Source: Methylomagnum ishizawai | GTDB taxonomy: Bacteria > Pseudomonadota > Gammaproteobacteria > Methylococcales > Methylococcaceae | NCBI RefSeq assembly: GCF_900155475.1 | Contig: NZ_FXAM01000001.1 | Span: forward strand, 3,668,881-3,732,880 | Direction: 5' to 3' | Length of the DNA stretch: 64,000 nucleotides | Shown here: positions 17,783 to 29,197 of the stretch, piece after piece | How the letters are laid out: each line of letters begins with the position of its first letter | How positions within the stretch are numbered: position 1 is the first letter of the stretch | Translations under genes and position numbers: made by a program | The notes under the pieces: model-generated | What the model was told of the DNA's origin: nothing | What the model saw: only the letters and a program-made list of their open reading frames with translations | Database searches by the model: none

Positions 17783-19924
17783 TCAACGTAGGTATACACC
17801 GTCTTCGCCAATCTTGCCCGGCCCGTCCAGCACATAGACGCCCGCCGAATTGCCCTTGACATGGAAACCCAGCACACCATGGGCGGCGTGGATTTCCTGG
17901 CCGGTCACGGCATCGCGGTAGAGGCCGGGCCGGACGCCCTCGACCCTCACATCCTGCCCGCCGCCGATGGCCAGCCCCACCACGGCATAGCTGCCGCCGA
18001 CGGAATAATCCCGGATGAAACTCATGCCGCCGCCCCATTCCGCCACCCGCTCCATCCGCGCCTTTTGCAGGGCCGGGATGGCGCGGCGGATCAGGTTCAG
18101 CCGCCGGATATGCTGGTACAAGGGATGGGCCTGGGTGTGGGCGATGCGGTCCCCGGCCAGATAATCGCCGAAATAGGCCCGGCCCGTCTGGTCCAGGGTG
18201 TCCTTTTCGCCTGCCACATCCTGCGGCGCGCCCTTCATGAATTCGACTTCCTCGCCGTAGTACAAGCAGGGAATGCCGCGGGCGGTCCAGATCAGGTTAT
18301 AGGCCGCCGCCGCCATCCAGGTTTCGCCCTTGAAGCGGTATTTGAAATCGTTGTCCGGGCCGACATCGTGGTTTTGCAGGAAGGTCACCAATTGGGTGGC
18401 ATCGCCATAAATCCAATCCATGCCGAACACCTGGCCGGTGCCACCGTAGGTGCCCTTGCTGACGGTGTCGCGGAAGGTCGAGAACAGGCCGAAATCCAAT
18501 TGCGGGAACCCCGAATCGCCGCCCGCGTTGGGATTCCGGGGATCGTGGCCCAGCCGGGTATACCACCAGGGCCGGATTTGCGATGGGCCGTTGTCGCCGC
18601 CGCCCAGATCACCCCAGCCATAGCCCTTCACCAGATTCTCGCCGAACACGAACAGGCCGGGTTTGTGGGCTTTCCAAGCATTGACGTATTCCAACAGGTT
18701 GCCGCGCTCGATGTGCTTCACCGTGTCGATGCGGAGCGCATCCACGCCCATGTCGAGATAACGGTTGATGGCCCCGATAAGGTAGTCCTTGACGTTCTGG
18801 CGCCCAGTGGCGAGATCGATGCAATCCCCGGCCAGATGCTTGTGTTGCAGGGGATGGGCGCTCTCCCAATCGCCGCCGCAGATGAAGCCTTCCTGGTGAT
18901 ACCACTCGGGGTCGAGTTGGTTGGCGTCGATGCCGAAGAAGCGGCCTGGGTTGTAGCCGGGCTTGGGGACGGTCTCGCCGGTCTTGGGATCGACCAGGGG
19001 CACGCTGCCCTCGGGGTCGGTGGCGTGGCGTTCCCGGTACCACTCGGGCGCGACCGGATTATCGATATCGTCGCGGTTCGGCCAGGCGTAATTGCCCAAA
19101 CTACCCTGGTACGGGCCATTGTCGATCCGGCCCGGCTCCGAACCCTGCGGCACGTAATACTTGATCGGCAAATGATCGATATGGACCTGGCCGCGGATGC
19201 CGTATTGGCAGGAATGGTTCACCACCACATCCTGGATGATCTTGATGCCCTGGGCATGGGCCGCGTCGATCAAATCCTGGTAGGTGGCGTCGGGCGATTC
19301 CAGGCGCGGATCGATGCGGGTCCAGTCGTAGGCGTGGTAGCCGTGATAATCCAGGCCCGAGCGGTTCTCGACCGGCGGCGTGATCCAGATCGCGCTGAAA
19401 CCCAACTCCTTGATGTAATCGAGGCGCTGGATCAGCCCCTTGAAATCGCCGCGCCAATGCGGGTCTTCCGGTGCGCCGGTCGCGGGATCGAACTTGATAC
19501 GGTCGCGGCAAAAGAAATTATTGGTGGGATCGCCGTCGTGGAAGCGGGTGGTGATGAGGAAGTAAATGGTCTCCTCGCGGAAATCGACCCGCTCATGGCA
19601 CGGGGCCAATGCCGGCAAGGGGGCCGAACACACGGGCGGGTGGATTTCATCCAGGGTCGGCGGATGGTCGAACCAACGCCCATCGGCGAACCACCCCTCC
19701 CGTTCCCAGGCCAAATCGCTGGTCTGCCGCCCGCGCCCGTCGTTGAATAGGAACTGGAGGCCGGCCTCTTCCAACGGGAAGCCAAACCAACCCCCGCCCT
19801 CCGCCCGCATCGGCACGCCGGGCCAGGGGGTATGCGGTTGGGATTTGACGGGATGCCAATAATGGATCAGGACGGGTTCCGCCCAATCGGCGGGTTTTTT
19901 GAAGTGCAGGGTGAAGCCGGGCAT
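17783..19924 (-). CDS. GH13 alpha-amylase with N-terminal starch-binding-like domain
   Basis: 713-aa alpha-glucan hydrolase. Residues 1-90 look like a CBM26-type beta-sandwich (VLIHYWHP, FLFNDGRGRQT). The (beta/alpha)8 barrel shows region I DVVVNHS (232-238), region II DALRID (nucleophile D400), region III FGEN (acid/base E429) and region IV FLQNHD (transition-state D520). A C-terminal beta domain follows. There is no clear signal peptide at the chosen start (19924, MPGFTLHFKK), so the enzyme is probably cytoplasmic and degrades storage glucan. It is the last gene of glgB-glgA-amylase on this strand, 98 nt after glgA. Fine specificity (amylase or maltodextrin-forming) is not decided. Confidence 0.9.
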   Translation of the reverse strand: MPGFTLHFKKPADWAEPVLIHYWHPVKSQPHTPWPGVPMRAEGGGWFGFPLEEAGLQFLFNDGRGRQTSDLAWEREGWFADGRWFDHPPTLDEIHPPVCSAPLPALAPCHERVDFREETIYFLITTRFHDGDPTNNFFCRDRIKFDPATGAPEDPHWRGDFKGLIQRLDYIKELGFSAIWITPPVENRSGLDYHGYHAYDWTRIDPRLESPDATYQDLIDAAHAQGIKIIQDVVVNHSCQYGIRGQVHIDHLPIKYYVPQGSEPGRIDNGPYQGSLGNYAWPNRDDIDNPVAPEWYRERHATDPEGSVPLVDPKTGETVPKPGYNPGRFFGIDANQLDPEWYHQEGFICGGDWESAHPLQHKHLAGDCIDLATGRQNVKDYLIGAINRYLDMGVDALRIDTVKHIERGNLLEYVNAWKAHKPGLFVFGENLVKGYGWGDLGGGDNGPSQIRPWWYTRLGHDPRNPNAGGDSGFPQLDFGLFSTFRDTVSKGTYGGTGQVFGMDWIYGDATQLVTFLQNHDVGPDNDFKYRFKGETWMAAAAYNLIWTARGIPCLYYGEEVEFMKGAPQDVAGEKDTLDQTGRAYFGDYLAGDRIAHTQAHPLYQHIRRLNLIRRAIPALQKARMERVAEWGGGMSFIRDYSVGGSYAVVGLAIGGGQDVRVEGVRPGLYRDAVTGQEIHAAHGVLGFHVKGNSAGVYVLDGPGKIGEDGVYLR

Positions 19925-20022
19925 AGGAGATCGTTCTGGCAAAGCGGGAAGGATGGAGGAACGGGCGCGGGACCGGAACGGCCAGCGGGGCCGGCGCGCG
20001 CACCGGCCCCGCGCCACGCCGC

Positions 20023-22032
20023 CTATTTTTCGCGGATATAGTCGTAGATGTTCAAATAATCCCGCCCCGGATGGTTCCAGGAATTATCCGAGCGCATCCC
20101 GTTCTTCATCAGTTCGCGGAAATGATCGGGATATTCGTAATAGCAGGAAATCGCCCGGCCCAGGGCCGATTCCAGCCCGGTGCCGTCGTAGTTCTCGAAC
20201 ACATAGCCATTGCGCTCGTGCAAGGCGCGGTGCGAATAATCCTTGTCGAACACCGTATCGGCCAAGCCACCCACCGAGCGCACCACCGGCACCGTGCCAT
20301 AGCGCAGCGCGATCAACTGGGTCAGGCCGCAAGGCTCGAACCGACTCGGCACCAGGATCATATCGGCCCCGGCATAGATGAGGTGGGACAGTTCCTCGTC
20401 GAAACCGATCTCCAGATGGCAATCCGGGCTTTCGTTCAACATCCGCTTGAGGTTCCAGAAATCTTCGTTGATGCCCTGGTAGGGGCTGGAACCCAGCAGC
20501 ACAAACTGGGCGTCGCGCTGCAAGCTGTAGAAGATGGCGTGGCGCACCAAATCCAAACCCTTCTGCGGATCGAGGCGGCCAATGAAGGCCACGATGGGCT
20601 TGGCGTTGTCGGCCAACATCAGGCGATGGCGCAAGGCCCGCTTATCATCGTACTTGCGCTCTATCGTATCCACGCCGTATTGCGCCGGGATATGCCGGTC
20701 CACTTCCGGGTTCCAGACATCGTAATCGATGCCGTTGACCACGCCGCCATACTTGAGGTGGTGGGTGTGCAGGGTCGGCTCCAGCCCGAAGCCCTGGCCC
20801 TGGTCCTTGGTCTCATAGGCATAGCGCGGCGACACCGTGGTGACGAAATTGGAATAGACGATCCCGCCCTTGAGCAGGTTCAAGGCGTTGGGATGCTGGT
20901 TGTCGCGCAGCCGGTTGTAATCGAAGAAGCGGGCCGGATCGTGCAGCCCGGTGGCCTTGAGCAATTCCGCCCCGGTCACGCCCTGGTGCTGGAAGTTGTG
21001 GATGGTGAGGCACACCCTGGGGTGGGTCATGCCCAAACGCTGGTAGAACTCGTACAGGAACACCGGCACCAGGGCGGTCTGCCAATCATGGCAATGGATG
21101 ATGTCGGGATGCTTGCCGGACTTCCACAGGAATTCGATGGCGGCGCGGGAGAAGAAGGCATAGCGCAGCACATCGTCCTTGAAGCCGTAGATACTGCCGC
21201 GGTTGAAGAAATTGTCGTTGGAATGCGGCTCGATGAAGAAACATTTGCGGTCGTAGACGAAGCCGAAGTACACCGTGCAATGGATCGCACCGTCGTACCA
21301 CGGCACCCACAGGTCTTTGTACACCTCCTTCAAATCGTAGATATGGTCGTAGCGCATACCGCTGTATTTGGGCAGGATGATTTCGACATGGTTGCCGCGG
21401 ATCGCCAATTCACGGGTCAGGCCGAACACCACGTCGGCGAGGCCGCCGACCTTGGCCACCGGGGCCATTTCCGGGGCGATTTGCACGATGAACAGGCTGG
21501 GGCGGTGATGGTGATGCACTTCCGGCTCTTCGAGGTGGACTTCGACGGGTTCCTGGTCGGGCAAAGGCTCTTCGACGTGGGTGGATTGGGGTTCGGCGGG
21601 TTCGCCTTCGGGTTCCGGGTCGATGAGGGGCGGAGCGGCGGGAACGGGTTCCGCCACGATTTCGGCGGCTTCCGGTTCGACTACGGCAGCCTCCGGTTCG
21701 ACAGGAACGGTTTCCACCACAGCTGTGACGGCTTCCGGTTCGGCGGCAACGGGTTCCACCACGACGGCGGCGGTTTCCGGTTCGGCGGGGACAGGCTCCG
21801 CTATGGCTGCCACAACTTCCGGCGCGGCGGGAACGACAGCCTCGACCGGGGTTTCCGTCGCCACGACCTCGACCGGGGCCGGTTCCAAGGGCAACGTTTC
21901 CTGGGTGGGCGCGGCGGGAATCACCGGAGCCGGGGACGGCGCGGCGGCGGCGGGCTTCTTGGCCGGGGCGGTGGGCTTGGCCGGTTTGGCTGCGGCCTTG
22001 GTTTTATCGGGACTGGTGGGTTTCTTGGCCAT
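20023..22032 (-). CDS. glgA: Glycogen synthase GlgA with long N-terminal extension
   Basis: 669 aa, against about 480 for typical GlgA. Residues 1-177 are low complexity: a Lys/Ala/Pro start (MAKKPTSPDKTKAAAKPAKP), then repeated P/A/E/V runs, an acidic stretch and HHHH at 173-176. The GT5 synthase begins at PSLFIVQIAPEMAPVAKVGG, with the ADP-glucose motif KVGGL at 194-198. The C-terminal half has PSRFEPCGLTQLIALRYGT and VGGLADTV, the donor-binding signature. A Shine-Dalgarno (aggaa) supports ATG 22032. It lies between glgB and an alpha-amylase and extends alpha-1,4-glucan chains from ADP-glucose (or UDP-glucose). The extension may tether or localise the enzyme; its role is unknown. Confidence 0.93.
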   Translation of the reverse strand: MAKKPTSPDKTKAAAKPAKPTAPAKKPAAAAPSPAPVIPAAPTQETLPLEPAPVEVVATETPVEAVVPAAPEVVAAIAEPVPAEPETAAVVVEPVAAEPEAVTAVVETVPVEPEAAVVEPEAAEIVAEPVPAAPPLIDPEPEGEPAEPQSTHVEEPLPDQEPVEVHLEEPEVHHHHRPSLFIVQIAPEMAPVAKVGGLADVVFGLTRELAIRGNHVEIILPKYSGMRYDHIYDLKEVYKDLWVPWYDGAIHCTVYFGFVYDRKCFFIEPHSNDNFFNRGSIYGFKDDVLRYAFFSRAAIEFLWKSGKHPDIIHCHDWQTALVPVFLYEFYQRLGMTHPRVCLTIHNFQHQGVTGAELLKATGLHDPARFFDYNRLRDNQHPNALNLLKGGIVYSNFVTTVSPRYAYETKDQGQGFGLEPTLHTHHLKYGGVVNGIDYDVWNPEVDRHIPAQYGVDTIERKYDDKRALRHRLMLADNAKPIVAFIGRLDPQKGLDLVRHAIFYSLQRDAQFVLLGSSPYQGINEDFWNLKRMLNESPDCHLEIGFDEELSHLIYAGADMILVPSRFEPCGLTQLIALRYGTVPVVRSVGGLADTVFDKDYSHRALHERNGYVFENYDGTGLESALGRAISCYYEYPDHFRELMKNGMRSDNSWNHPGRDYLNIYDYIREK

Positions 22033-22110
22033 GGAGATGTTTCCTAAGATGATGGGATTCTTCGCGGCTGCCGCCCCGGCCGCTGCCACGTAGCCCGGAT
22101 GGAACGATAG

Positions 22111-22144
22111 CGGAATCCAGACGCTTGCAGGCACCCGGATTCCG
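22111..22144 (-). repeat. Inverted repeat between glgB and glgA
   Basis: Arms cggaatcc (22111-22118) and ggattccg (22137-22144). The words match the hairpin after the YceI gene (5366-5396). It may attenuate or stabilise the glgB-glgA message. Confidence 0.4.
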
Positions 22145-22192
22145 TCGCACGCTGTCCGGGCCAGGGGCCGGATCGATTCGGGGCGGTATGGA

Positions 22193-24448
<2,256 letters not shown>

Positions 24449-24779
24449 CCTGGATACCTCTTTATTGTGGTTGTTGGGGCGGGCCGCCGACTCGGTGCGG
24501 AACAGGACGGGCGGACCGCCACGGCGCTATTTTAGGCGCAAGCGGCGGGGAACGCTTGGCGGGAATGTCGGGATTTTTTGACGGGACCGAAGGCAATGGC
24601 ACGGCGACGGTCCTGGCGCATGGCCTGGGTGGCACCGGGATGGTCTCCCGATCCCGTCGGCATGAACCCCTGTTTTCTTGCCGGATTAAACCCACCGCGC
24701 TTGAAGAAAAGCCCGCCTTCGCCTACATCTATCCATAGCAATTCCGGGCATCGCCCCCCACCCCAGCAGAAATCCCGGC
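24449..24779. other. Divergent intergenic region glgB / receiver-phosphatase
   Basis: 331 bp between divergent genes. No ORF with family character, no tRNA and no strong terminator hairpin was seen. It must contain the promoters of both transcription units, but no convincing -35/-10 pair could be picked by eye. Confidence 0.5.
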
Positions 24780-26039
24780 ATGGCAGCAAAAAACATCCTC
24801 CCCCCCGATAGCCCGCCCGTCCCGGTGACCGCGCCCCCATCCCCCATGCGGCTCAGTATCCTGGTCGCCGAGGATTCGGTCTCGGCTTTGCGGGTCATCA
24901 TGACGATCCTGTCGGCCTCGGGCCATACGGCGGTCGGGGTCGGCGATGGCATCGCCGCGGTGCGGGAATTCCAAAGCCAATCCTTCGACCTGGTCCTGCT
25001 GGACATCCTCATGCCGGGTATGGACGGCTTCGAGGCCACCCGCGCCATCAAACGGATCGCCGCCGAACGGGACGAATGGGTGCCGGTGCTGTTGATCAGC
25101 GCCGTGGAGCAACACGGGGCCATCGTCAAGGGACTCTCGACCGGGGCCGACGATTTCATCCCCAAGCCCTGGCTGATCGAAATCCTGGACGCCAAGATCG
25201 ATGGCTTCGCCCAATCCATCCAAGCCATCCGGCAGATCCGCGCCCAGGAGGCGGAAGCCCGCGACATGGTGAAACGGCTGGCCGAACTGAACGCCCATAC
25301 CCAAACCGAATTGGACATGGCGAACCGGATCATGAACCGGCTGGTCTCCTGCGAGCGGCTCATCGATCCCCAGGTACGCTATTTCCTGATGCCTTCCGAC
25401 CGTTTCAGCGGCGATGTGGTCGCCATCTCCCGCGCACCGAACGGCACCCTCTACGCCATGCTGGCGGACGCCACCGGGCATGGCCTCACCGCCGCCATCA
25501 GCGTCCTGCCCGCGCTCTGGGTGTTCGAAGGCATGGCCCGCAAGGGTATGCCGGTCGCGGATATCGCCACCGAAATCAACCGTCGGCTGAAAGAAACCCT
25601 GCCGACCGGCTATTTCGTGGCGGCGCATATCGTCGCGTTGGACAACGGCTCGGGAAAGCTGTGGATTTGGAGCGGGGGCATGCCTCCGGCCCTCTTGATC
25701 GACGACCAGTTCAATACCCTACAGGTATTGGACTCCCCCCACGTCGCCCTGGGCATCCTGGGCGGCGGCGCATTCGACCCCAGTTGCCAAGCCATAGAGG
25801 CCAATTTCCAGGGGCAATGCTTGCTGTATTCGGACGGTGTGATCGAAGCCCGGGCCGGGGATGGTCCGATGCTGGGCGAAGAGCGTTTGCGCGGGGCATT
25901 GCTGGCCGCCGAACCGGGTGCCCGGATCGACCATACGATCCATTTGGTCGAGGCGCATTTATCGGGACAGGCTCCGCCGGATGATACGTCCCTCCTCGCC
26001 ATCAGGCTGTCCGCCGATGGAGTGGATTTCGGCGCGTGA
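24780..26039 (+). CDS. Receiver domain-PP2C (SpoIIE/RsbU-type) phosphatase
   Basis: 419-aa signalling protein. The N-terminal receiver (about 23-145) has LVAEDSVSALRVIM, phospho-acceptor LLDILMPGMDGFE and FIPKPWL. A helical linker (about 146-200) connects to a PP2C-type phosphatase: YFLMPSDRFSGDVVAISR, metal-binding ADATGHGLTAAIS, LYSDGVIEARAG and a terminal DDTSLLAIRL. Such proteins dephosphorylate anti-sigma-factor antagonists in partner-switching systems. No antagonist or anti-sigma gene is adjacent. An alternative start at 24846 (MRLSILVAED) would remove a Pro-rich leader; neither has a strong ribosome-binding site. A paralogue with an extra ATPase domain lies at 55539-57278. Confidence 0.9.
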   Translation: MAAKNILPPDSPPVPVTAPPSPMRLSILVAEDSVSALRVIMTILSASGHTAVGVGDGIAAVREFQSQSFDLVLLDILMPGMDGFEATRAIKRIAAERDEWVPVLLISAVEQHGAIVKGLSTGADDFIPKPWLIEILDAKIDGFAQSIQAIRQIRAQEAEARDMVKRLAELNAHTQTELDMANRIMNRLVSCERLIDPQVRYFLMPSDRFSGDVVAISRAPNGTLYAMLADATGHGLTAAISVLPALWVFEGMARKGMPVADIATEINRRLKETLPTGYFVAAHIVALDNGSGKLWIWSGGMPPALLIDDQFNTLQVLDSPHVALGILGGGAFDPSCQAIEANFQGQCLLYSDGVIEARAGDGPMLGEERLRGALLAAEPGARIDHTIHLVEAHLSGQAPPDDTSLLAIRLSADGVDFGA

Positions 26040-26188
26040 ATCCGCGTTGTCCTTGTCAAGCCCAACGCACTATGCTTCGATAGATACCGTCACGCCAATT
26101 TGGCAAGCGCACAGCCCATTATTTCGACATTCCGTACCAGCGGACCGCAAAGGTTCCGCTCATTATCAAACCAGCGGCAAAAATAGCC

Positions 26189-26686
26189 ATGCATCACCCC
26201 GAATATTTCGCAAGCATCCTGGCTTTCGTGCGTAGAATCGGCATCGCTGTCGAGTTGCAACCGATCTCCGGCCCAAGCTTCTTGCCGGGGATCGTCATCC
26301 GGTCTGGGGCGCTGGTGGTGGACCCGGACACGCTACAGTGGCCCGGCGACCTCCTGCACGAAGCGGGGCACCTGGCCGTCTTGCCGCCGGAGCGCAGGGC
26401 CGGGGCCTCGGACGACCTATCGGACACCAGCATACCCGGCGGAGGAGAACTGGAAGCCCTGGCCTGGTCGTTCGCGGCGGCGCATCGGTTGGGACTGCCC
26501 CCATCCGTCCTGTTCCATCCCGGAGGCTACAAGGGACAGTCCGAAGGGCTGATCTTGTCCTACACCTTCGGCGTGTGCCCAGGCTTGAAGGGGCTTTGCG
26601 AGGCGGGCATGGCGACCGCGCCCGGCTTCGGCTCCATCGCCACGGCCCCGCCCTATCCCCATATGATTCGCTGGCTGCGGATATAG
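26189..26686 (+). CDS. Uncharacterised protein with HEAGH putative zinc motif
   Basis: 165-aa soluble protein of unknown function. Residues about 55-62 read LLHEAGHLA, matching the HExxH zinc-peptidase signature within a plausible helix, and GGGELEALAWSFAAAHRLG downstream supplies a Glu that could be a third metal ligand, as in gluzincins. No signal peptide or membrane segment is seen. The ATG at 26189 follows 149 bp of intergenic DNA. It might be a minimal metallopeptidase or an ImmA/IrrE-like protein, but neither is shown. It is convergent with opgD across a nested palindrome at 26691-26755. Confidence 0.72.
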   Translation: MHHPEYFASILAFVRRIGIAVELQPISGPSFLPGIVIRSGALVVDPDTLQWPGDLLHEAGHLAVLPPERRAGASDDLSDTSIPGGGELEALAWSFAAAHRLGLPPSVLFHPGGYKGQSEGLILSYTFGVCPGLKGLCEAGMATAPGFGSIATAPPYPHMIRWLRI

Positions 26687-26690
26687 CCCG

Positions 26691-26755
26691 GTGGGCCTGT
26701 ACTCATCATGCCCACCACCTCCGAACATTGCGGTGGACTGGGAGTACCAGCCCAC
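26691..26755. repeat. Nested palindrome between convergent genes
   Basis: Outer arms gtgggcctgtact (26691-26703) and agtaccagcccac (26743-26755) pair at 11 of 13 positions. Inner arms ccacc (26712-26716) and ggtgg (26732-26736) extend the fold. It fills the 78-bp gap between the HEAGH gene and opgD, and could be a bidirectional terminator or a small palindromic repeat element. Confidence 0.5.
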
Positions 26756-26764
26756 CCTACCCAG

Positions 26765-28351
26765 CTAAAACGGGTGATACTGGAATAACCAAGTCTCCGA
26801 CACCGCCTTATCCCGGAGCCGCAGGAAGCAGCGCAATTCCACCGGGTCCGCCCCATCGGCCTTGAGGTCGAAATGGGTGCGCCAATGCCCCGCCACATCG
26901 TCCGGCACCGGCTCGATCTCCACCCGCGAAATCTCGCCCCGCGACGCCACGATCACCGGCTCCGGCTTCTCGCCCCAGGCCAGCGCATCCAGCGGTTTCC
27001 CCAGGAATTCCACCATGAATTTACGCACGCCCTTGGGCCGGGGCTTGCCGGGTTGGCCGCCATTGCCCAGACGGGTGGCGACGCAGCGGGCCAGCGGGAA
27101 GTTGCTCGGGTCTTCGTTCAGCCACGACAGCCGGTATTTGAATTCATAGCTCTTGCCCGCCGTGGCCGGTTCCTTGGGCACCCACATCGCCACGATGTTG
27201 TCGTGGATTTCGTCGTCGGTGGGGATTTCGGTCAGTTGCACCGCGCCCGCGCCCCAATCGCCCAGCGGTTCCACCCAAGCGCAGGGCCGCAGGTGGTAGC
27301 GCACCCCGTCCTGGTAATGGTCGAACAGCCGGTCGCGCTGGAATAGGCCATAGCCCTTGGGCGCTTTATCCATGAAGCTCGACACCGAGATGTGCGGCGG
27401 ATTGTTCAAGGGTCGCCACAGGTGTTCGCCATTGCCGTTCAACATCGCCAGCCCATCGGAATCGTGGACTTCGGGCCGCCAATCGCTGCCCGCGCCCTTG
27501 GCGGTTTCCGAGAACCAATACATCGAGGTCAAGGGCGCGATGCCCAGGCGCTCGATATCCTTGCGCAGGAACAAGGCCGATTCGATGTTCATCACCACGC
27601 CCTTGCCACGGCTCAAGGCGAAACGATAGGCACCGCTGAGGCTGGGACCGTCGAGCAAGGCGTAGATGATGACGGGATCGGTGGGCTTGGGCGCGGGCTC
27701 GAACCAGAACGCCACGAAATCGGGGAATTCCTCCGGGTTGGAAGTGCCCGGCGCGATGGCGATGCCGCGGGCGGACAGGCCGATCTGGCCCTGGTCGCCA
27801 TTCGCGCCCACCGCCCGGAAATAGGACGCGCCCAGGAAGGTGGCCCAGGGTTCCAGTTTCTTCCAATCCGGCCCGCCGCGCTTCTCATGCACCCAGAACC
27901 CGGCGAAGGCCGAAGGCTCCGGCGCGAGTTGACGGGCCACATGGTCGGGACCGGCGGCGAACAAATCCGGGTCGTAGACGATGGAGCGGGCCTGGCCGTG
28001 TTCGACCACGTTCATTTTCACGGTCTTGGGGAAAAACATCCCCACATGCTGGAAGCTGATGGGATAGGCGCTGCCGCCCTCGGCCCAGAGCGCGGCATCT
28101 TTACGGTATTGCAATTTGCCGTGGGCGTCGTAGTCGATTTGCTGGACGATGGCGGGGTCGGGACGCGGCGGCGGGGTGTAGTCGCGGGTGGCGGCGTCGC
28201 GGGCCATCGCCTTGAGCGCGTCGAAGCTGAACGGCGTGGCCGGGCCGAATTGCAGCTTGGCGGGATTGGCTTGGGCGGCCGGCATCCTGAGGGCGTAGAG
28301 GGCGTTGACGGCGAGGGAGAGTTGCAAAAAATGTCGGCGCGTTAAGCTCAT
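26765..28351 (-). CDS. opgD: Glucan biosynthesis protein OpgD (MdoD)
   Basis: 528-aa periplasmic protein of the OpgG/OpgD family, which shapes osmoregulated periplasmic glucans. The N-terminus is a Tat signal (SLTRRHFLQLSLAVNALYAL, cleaved near PAAQA), the feature separating OpgD from Sec-exported OpgG. The mature part starts LQFGPATPFSFDALKAMA and includes AYPISFQHVGMFFPKTVKMN and the conserved GAGSDWRPEVHDSDGL. ATG 28351 puts the twin Arg at residues 5-6. No opgH glucosyltransferase gene is in the window. It is followed upstream on the same strand by a GST gene 69 nt away. Confidence 0.93.
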   Translation of the reverse strand: MSLTRRHFLQLSLAVNALYALRMPAAQANPAKLQFGPATPFSFDALKAMARDAATRDYTPPPRPDPAIVQQIDYDAHGKLQYRKDAALWAEGGSAYPISFQHVGMFFPKTVKMNVVEHGQARSIVYDPDLFAAGPDHVARQLAPEPSAFAGFWVHEKRGGPDWKKLEPWATFLGASYFRAVGANGDQGQIGLSARGIAIAPGTSNPEEFPDFVAFWFEPAPKPTDPVIIYALLDGPSLSGAYRFALSRGKGVVMNIESALFLRKDIERLGIAPLTSMYWFSETAKGAGSDWRPEVHDSDGLAMLNGNGEHLWRPLNNPPHISVSSFMDKAPKGYGLFQRDRLFDHYQDGVRYHLRPCAWVEPLGDWGAGAVQLTEIPTDDEIHDNIVAMWVPKEPATAGKSYEFKYRLSWLNEDPSNFPLARCVATRLGNGGQPGKPRPKGVRKFMVEFLGKPLDALAWGEKPEPVIVASRGEISRVEIEPVPDDVAGHWRTHFDLKADGADPVELRCFLRLRDKAVSETWLFQYHPF

Positions 28352-28420
28352 AGGAATTCCATGGACAGGGAGTAGTGGCCGGGACACTAGGCCCGGCCTG
28401 TTATTTTCACCGCGTGCGTA

Positions 28421-29074
28421 TCAATCTTCAAAAGCCGGGATGACCTCGGTTTCGGCCCGGCCCGCTTCGATCCATTCCGACATGGCCGGATGGCCCAGCA
28501 CCGTGTCGCGATAGGCGAGGGCCACCGCGTCGGCTTCGAGTCGGTAGGTCCAAAAGCGCAGGGCGACCGGCGCGTACATAGCATCGGCGATGGTGAAGCG
28601 CCCGAACAGCCAGGGACCGCCCGCCGCCCGTTCCCGGCACTCCCGCCAGATTCGCCCGATCCGGGCCACGTCCTTATGTACCGCTTCCGGCAGCTCCTTG
28701 TGGGGCGGGGCCGGTGGACGGCGGCAATTCATCCCGCAATGGGTCCGCAGCGCCTGGAAGCCGGAATGCATTTCCGCCGAGAGGGCGCGGGCCTGGGCCC
28801 GGTCGGCAGGCGCTTCCGGCCAGCCCTGGGTTGCCGGGTAGCGCTCGGCCAGATATTCCAGGATGGCGAGCGAATCCCACACCGTGATGCCGCCGTCCAC
28901 CAACACCGGCACCTTGCCCGCCGGACTGTGGGCCGCGATGCGGGCCTGGGAATCTTCCCGGTACAGCGGGATGCGGATTTCCTCGAACGGGATACCGTGG
29001 TGCTTGAGGAACAGCCAAGGGCGCAAGGACCAGGAAGAATAGTTTTTGTTGCCGATAACCAAGGTCGGATTCAT
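28421..29074 (-). CDS. Glutathione S-transferase family protein
   Basis: 217-aa cytosolic GST. The thioredoxin-like domain (1-80) begins LVIGNKNYSSWSLRPWLFLK, where Ser14 or neighbouring residues would activate glutathione. AGKVPVLVDGG carries the cis-Pro and DSLAILEYLAERYP the glutathione gamma-Glu contact. The helical domain includes WLFGRFTIADAMYAPV, with the N-capping Asp typical of GSTs. It belongs with the YfcF-like group by its opening, an inference. It lies between opgD and a glutathione peroxidase gene on the same strand, with both gaps larger than 60 nt. Confidence 0.92.
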   Translation of the reverse strand: MNPTLVIGNKNYSSWSLRPWLFLKHHGIPFEEIRIPLYREDSQARIAAHSPAGKVPVLVDGGITVWDSLAILEYLAERYPATQGWPEAPADRAQARALSAEMHSGFQALRTHCGMNCRRPPAPPHKELPEAVHKDVARIGRIWRECRERAAGGPWLFGRFTIADAMYAPVALRFWTYRLEADAVALAYRDTVLGHPAMSEWIEAGRAETEVIPAFED

Positions 29075-29197
29075 GGCGTCGTTTTCCGAAGTGAAGGGGG
29101 CCGACGCCGGTCCCGCGCTGGCGGGACCGGCCCGGCGGGCGCTGTTATGACAAATATCGCCGTCCGGGGCAATGGGGCGGATCGCCGGTGCGGAAAC

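Noticed and set aside
17861-22047. Two long plus-strand frames (629 and 658 aa) across the amylase and glgA genes
   Set aside because: They mirror GH13 and GT5 genes on the minus strand and show no family features; the Gly/Phe/Asp-rich end of the second reflects the repetitive GlgA extension.
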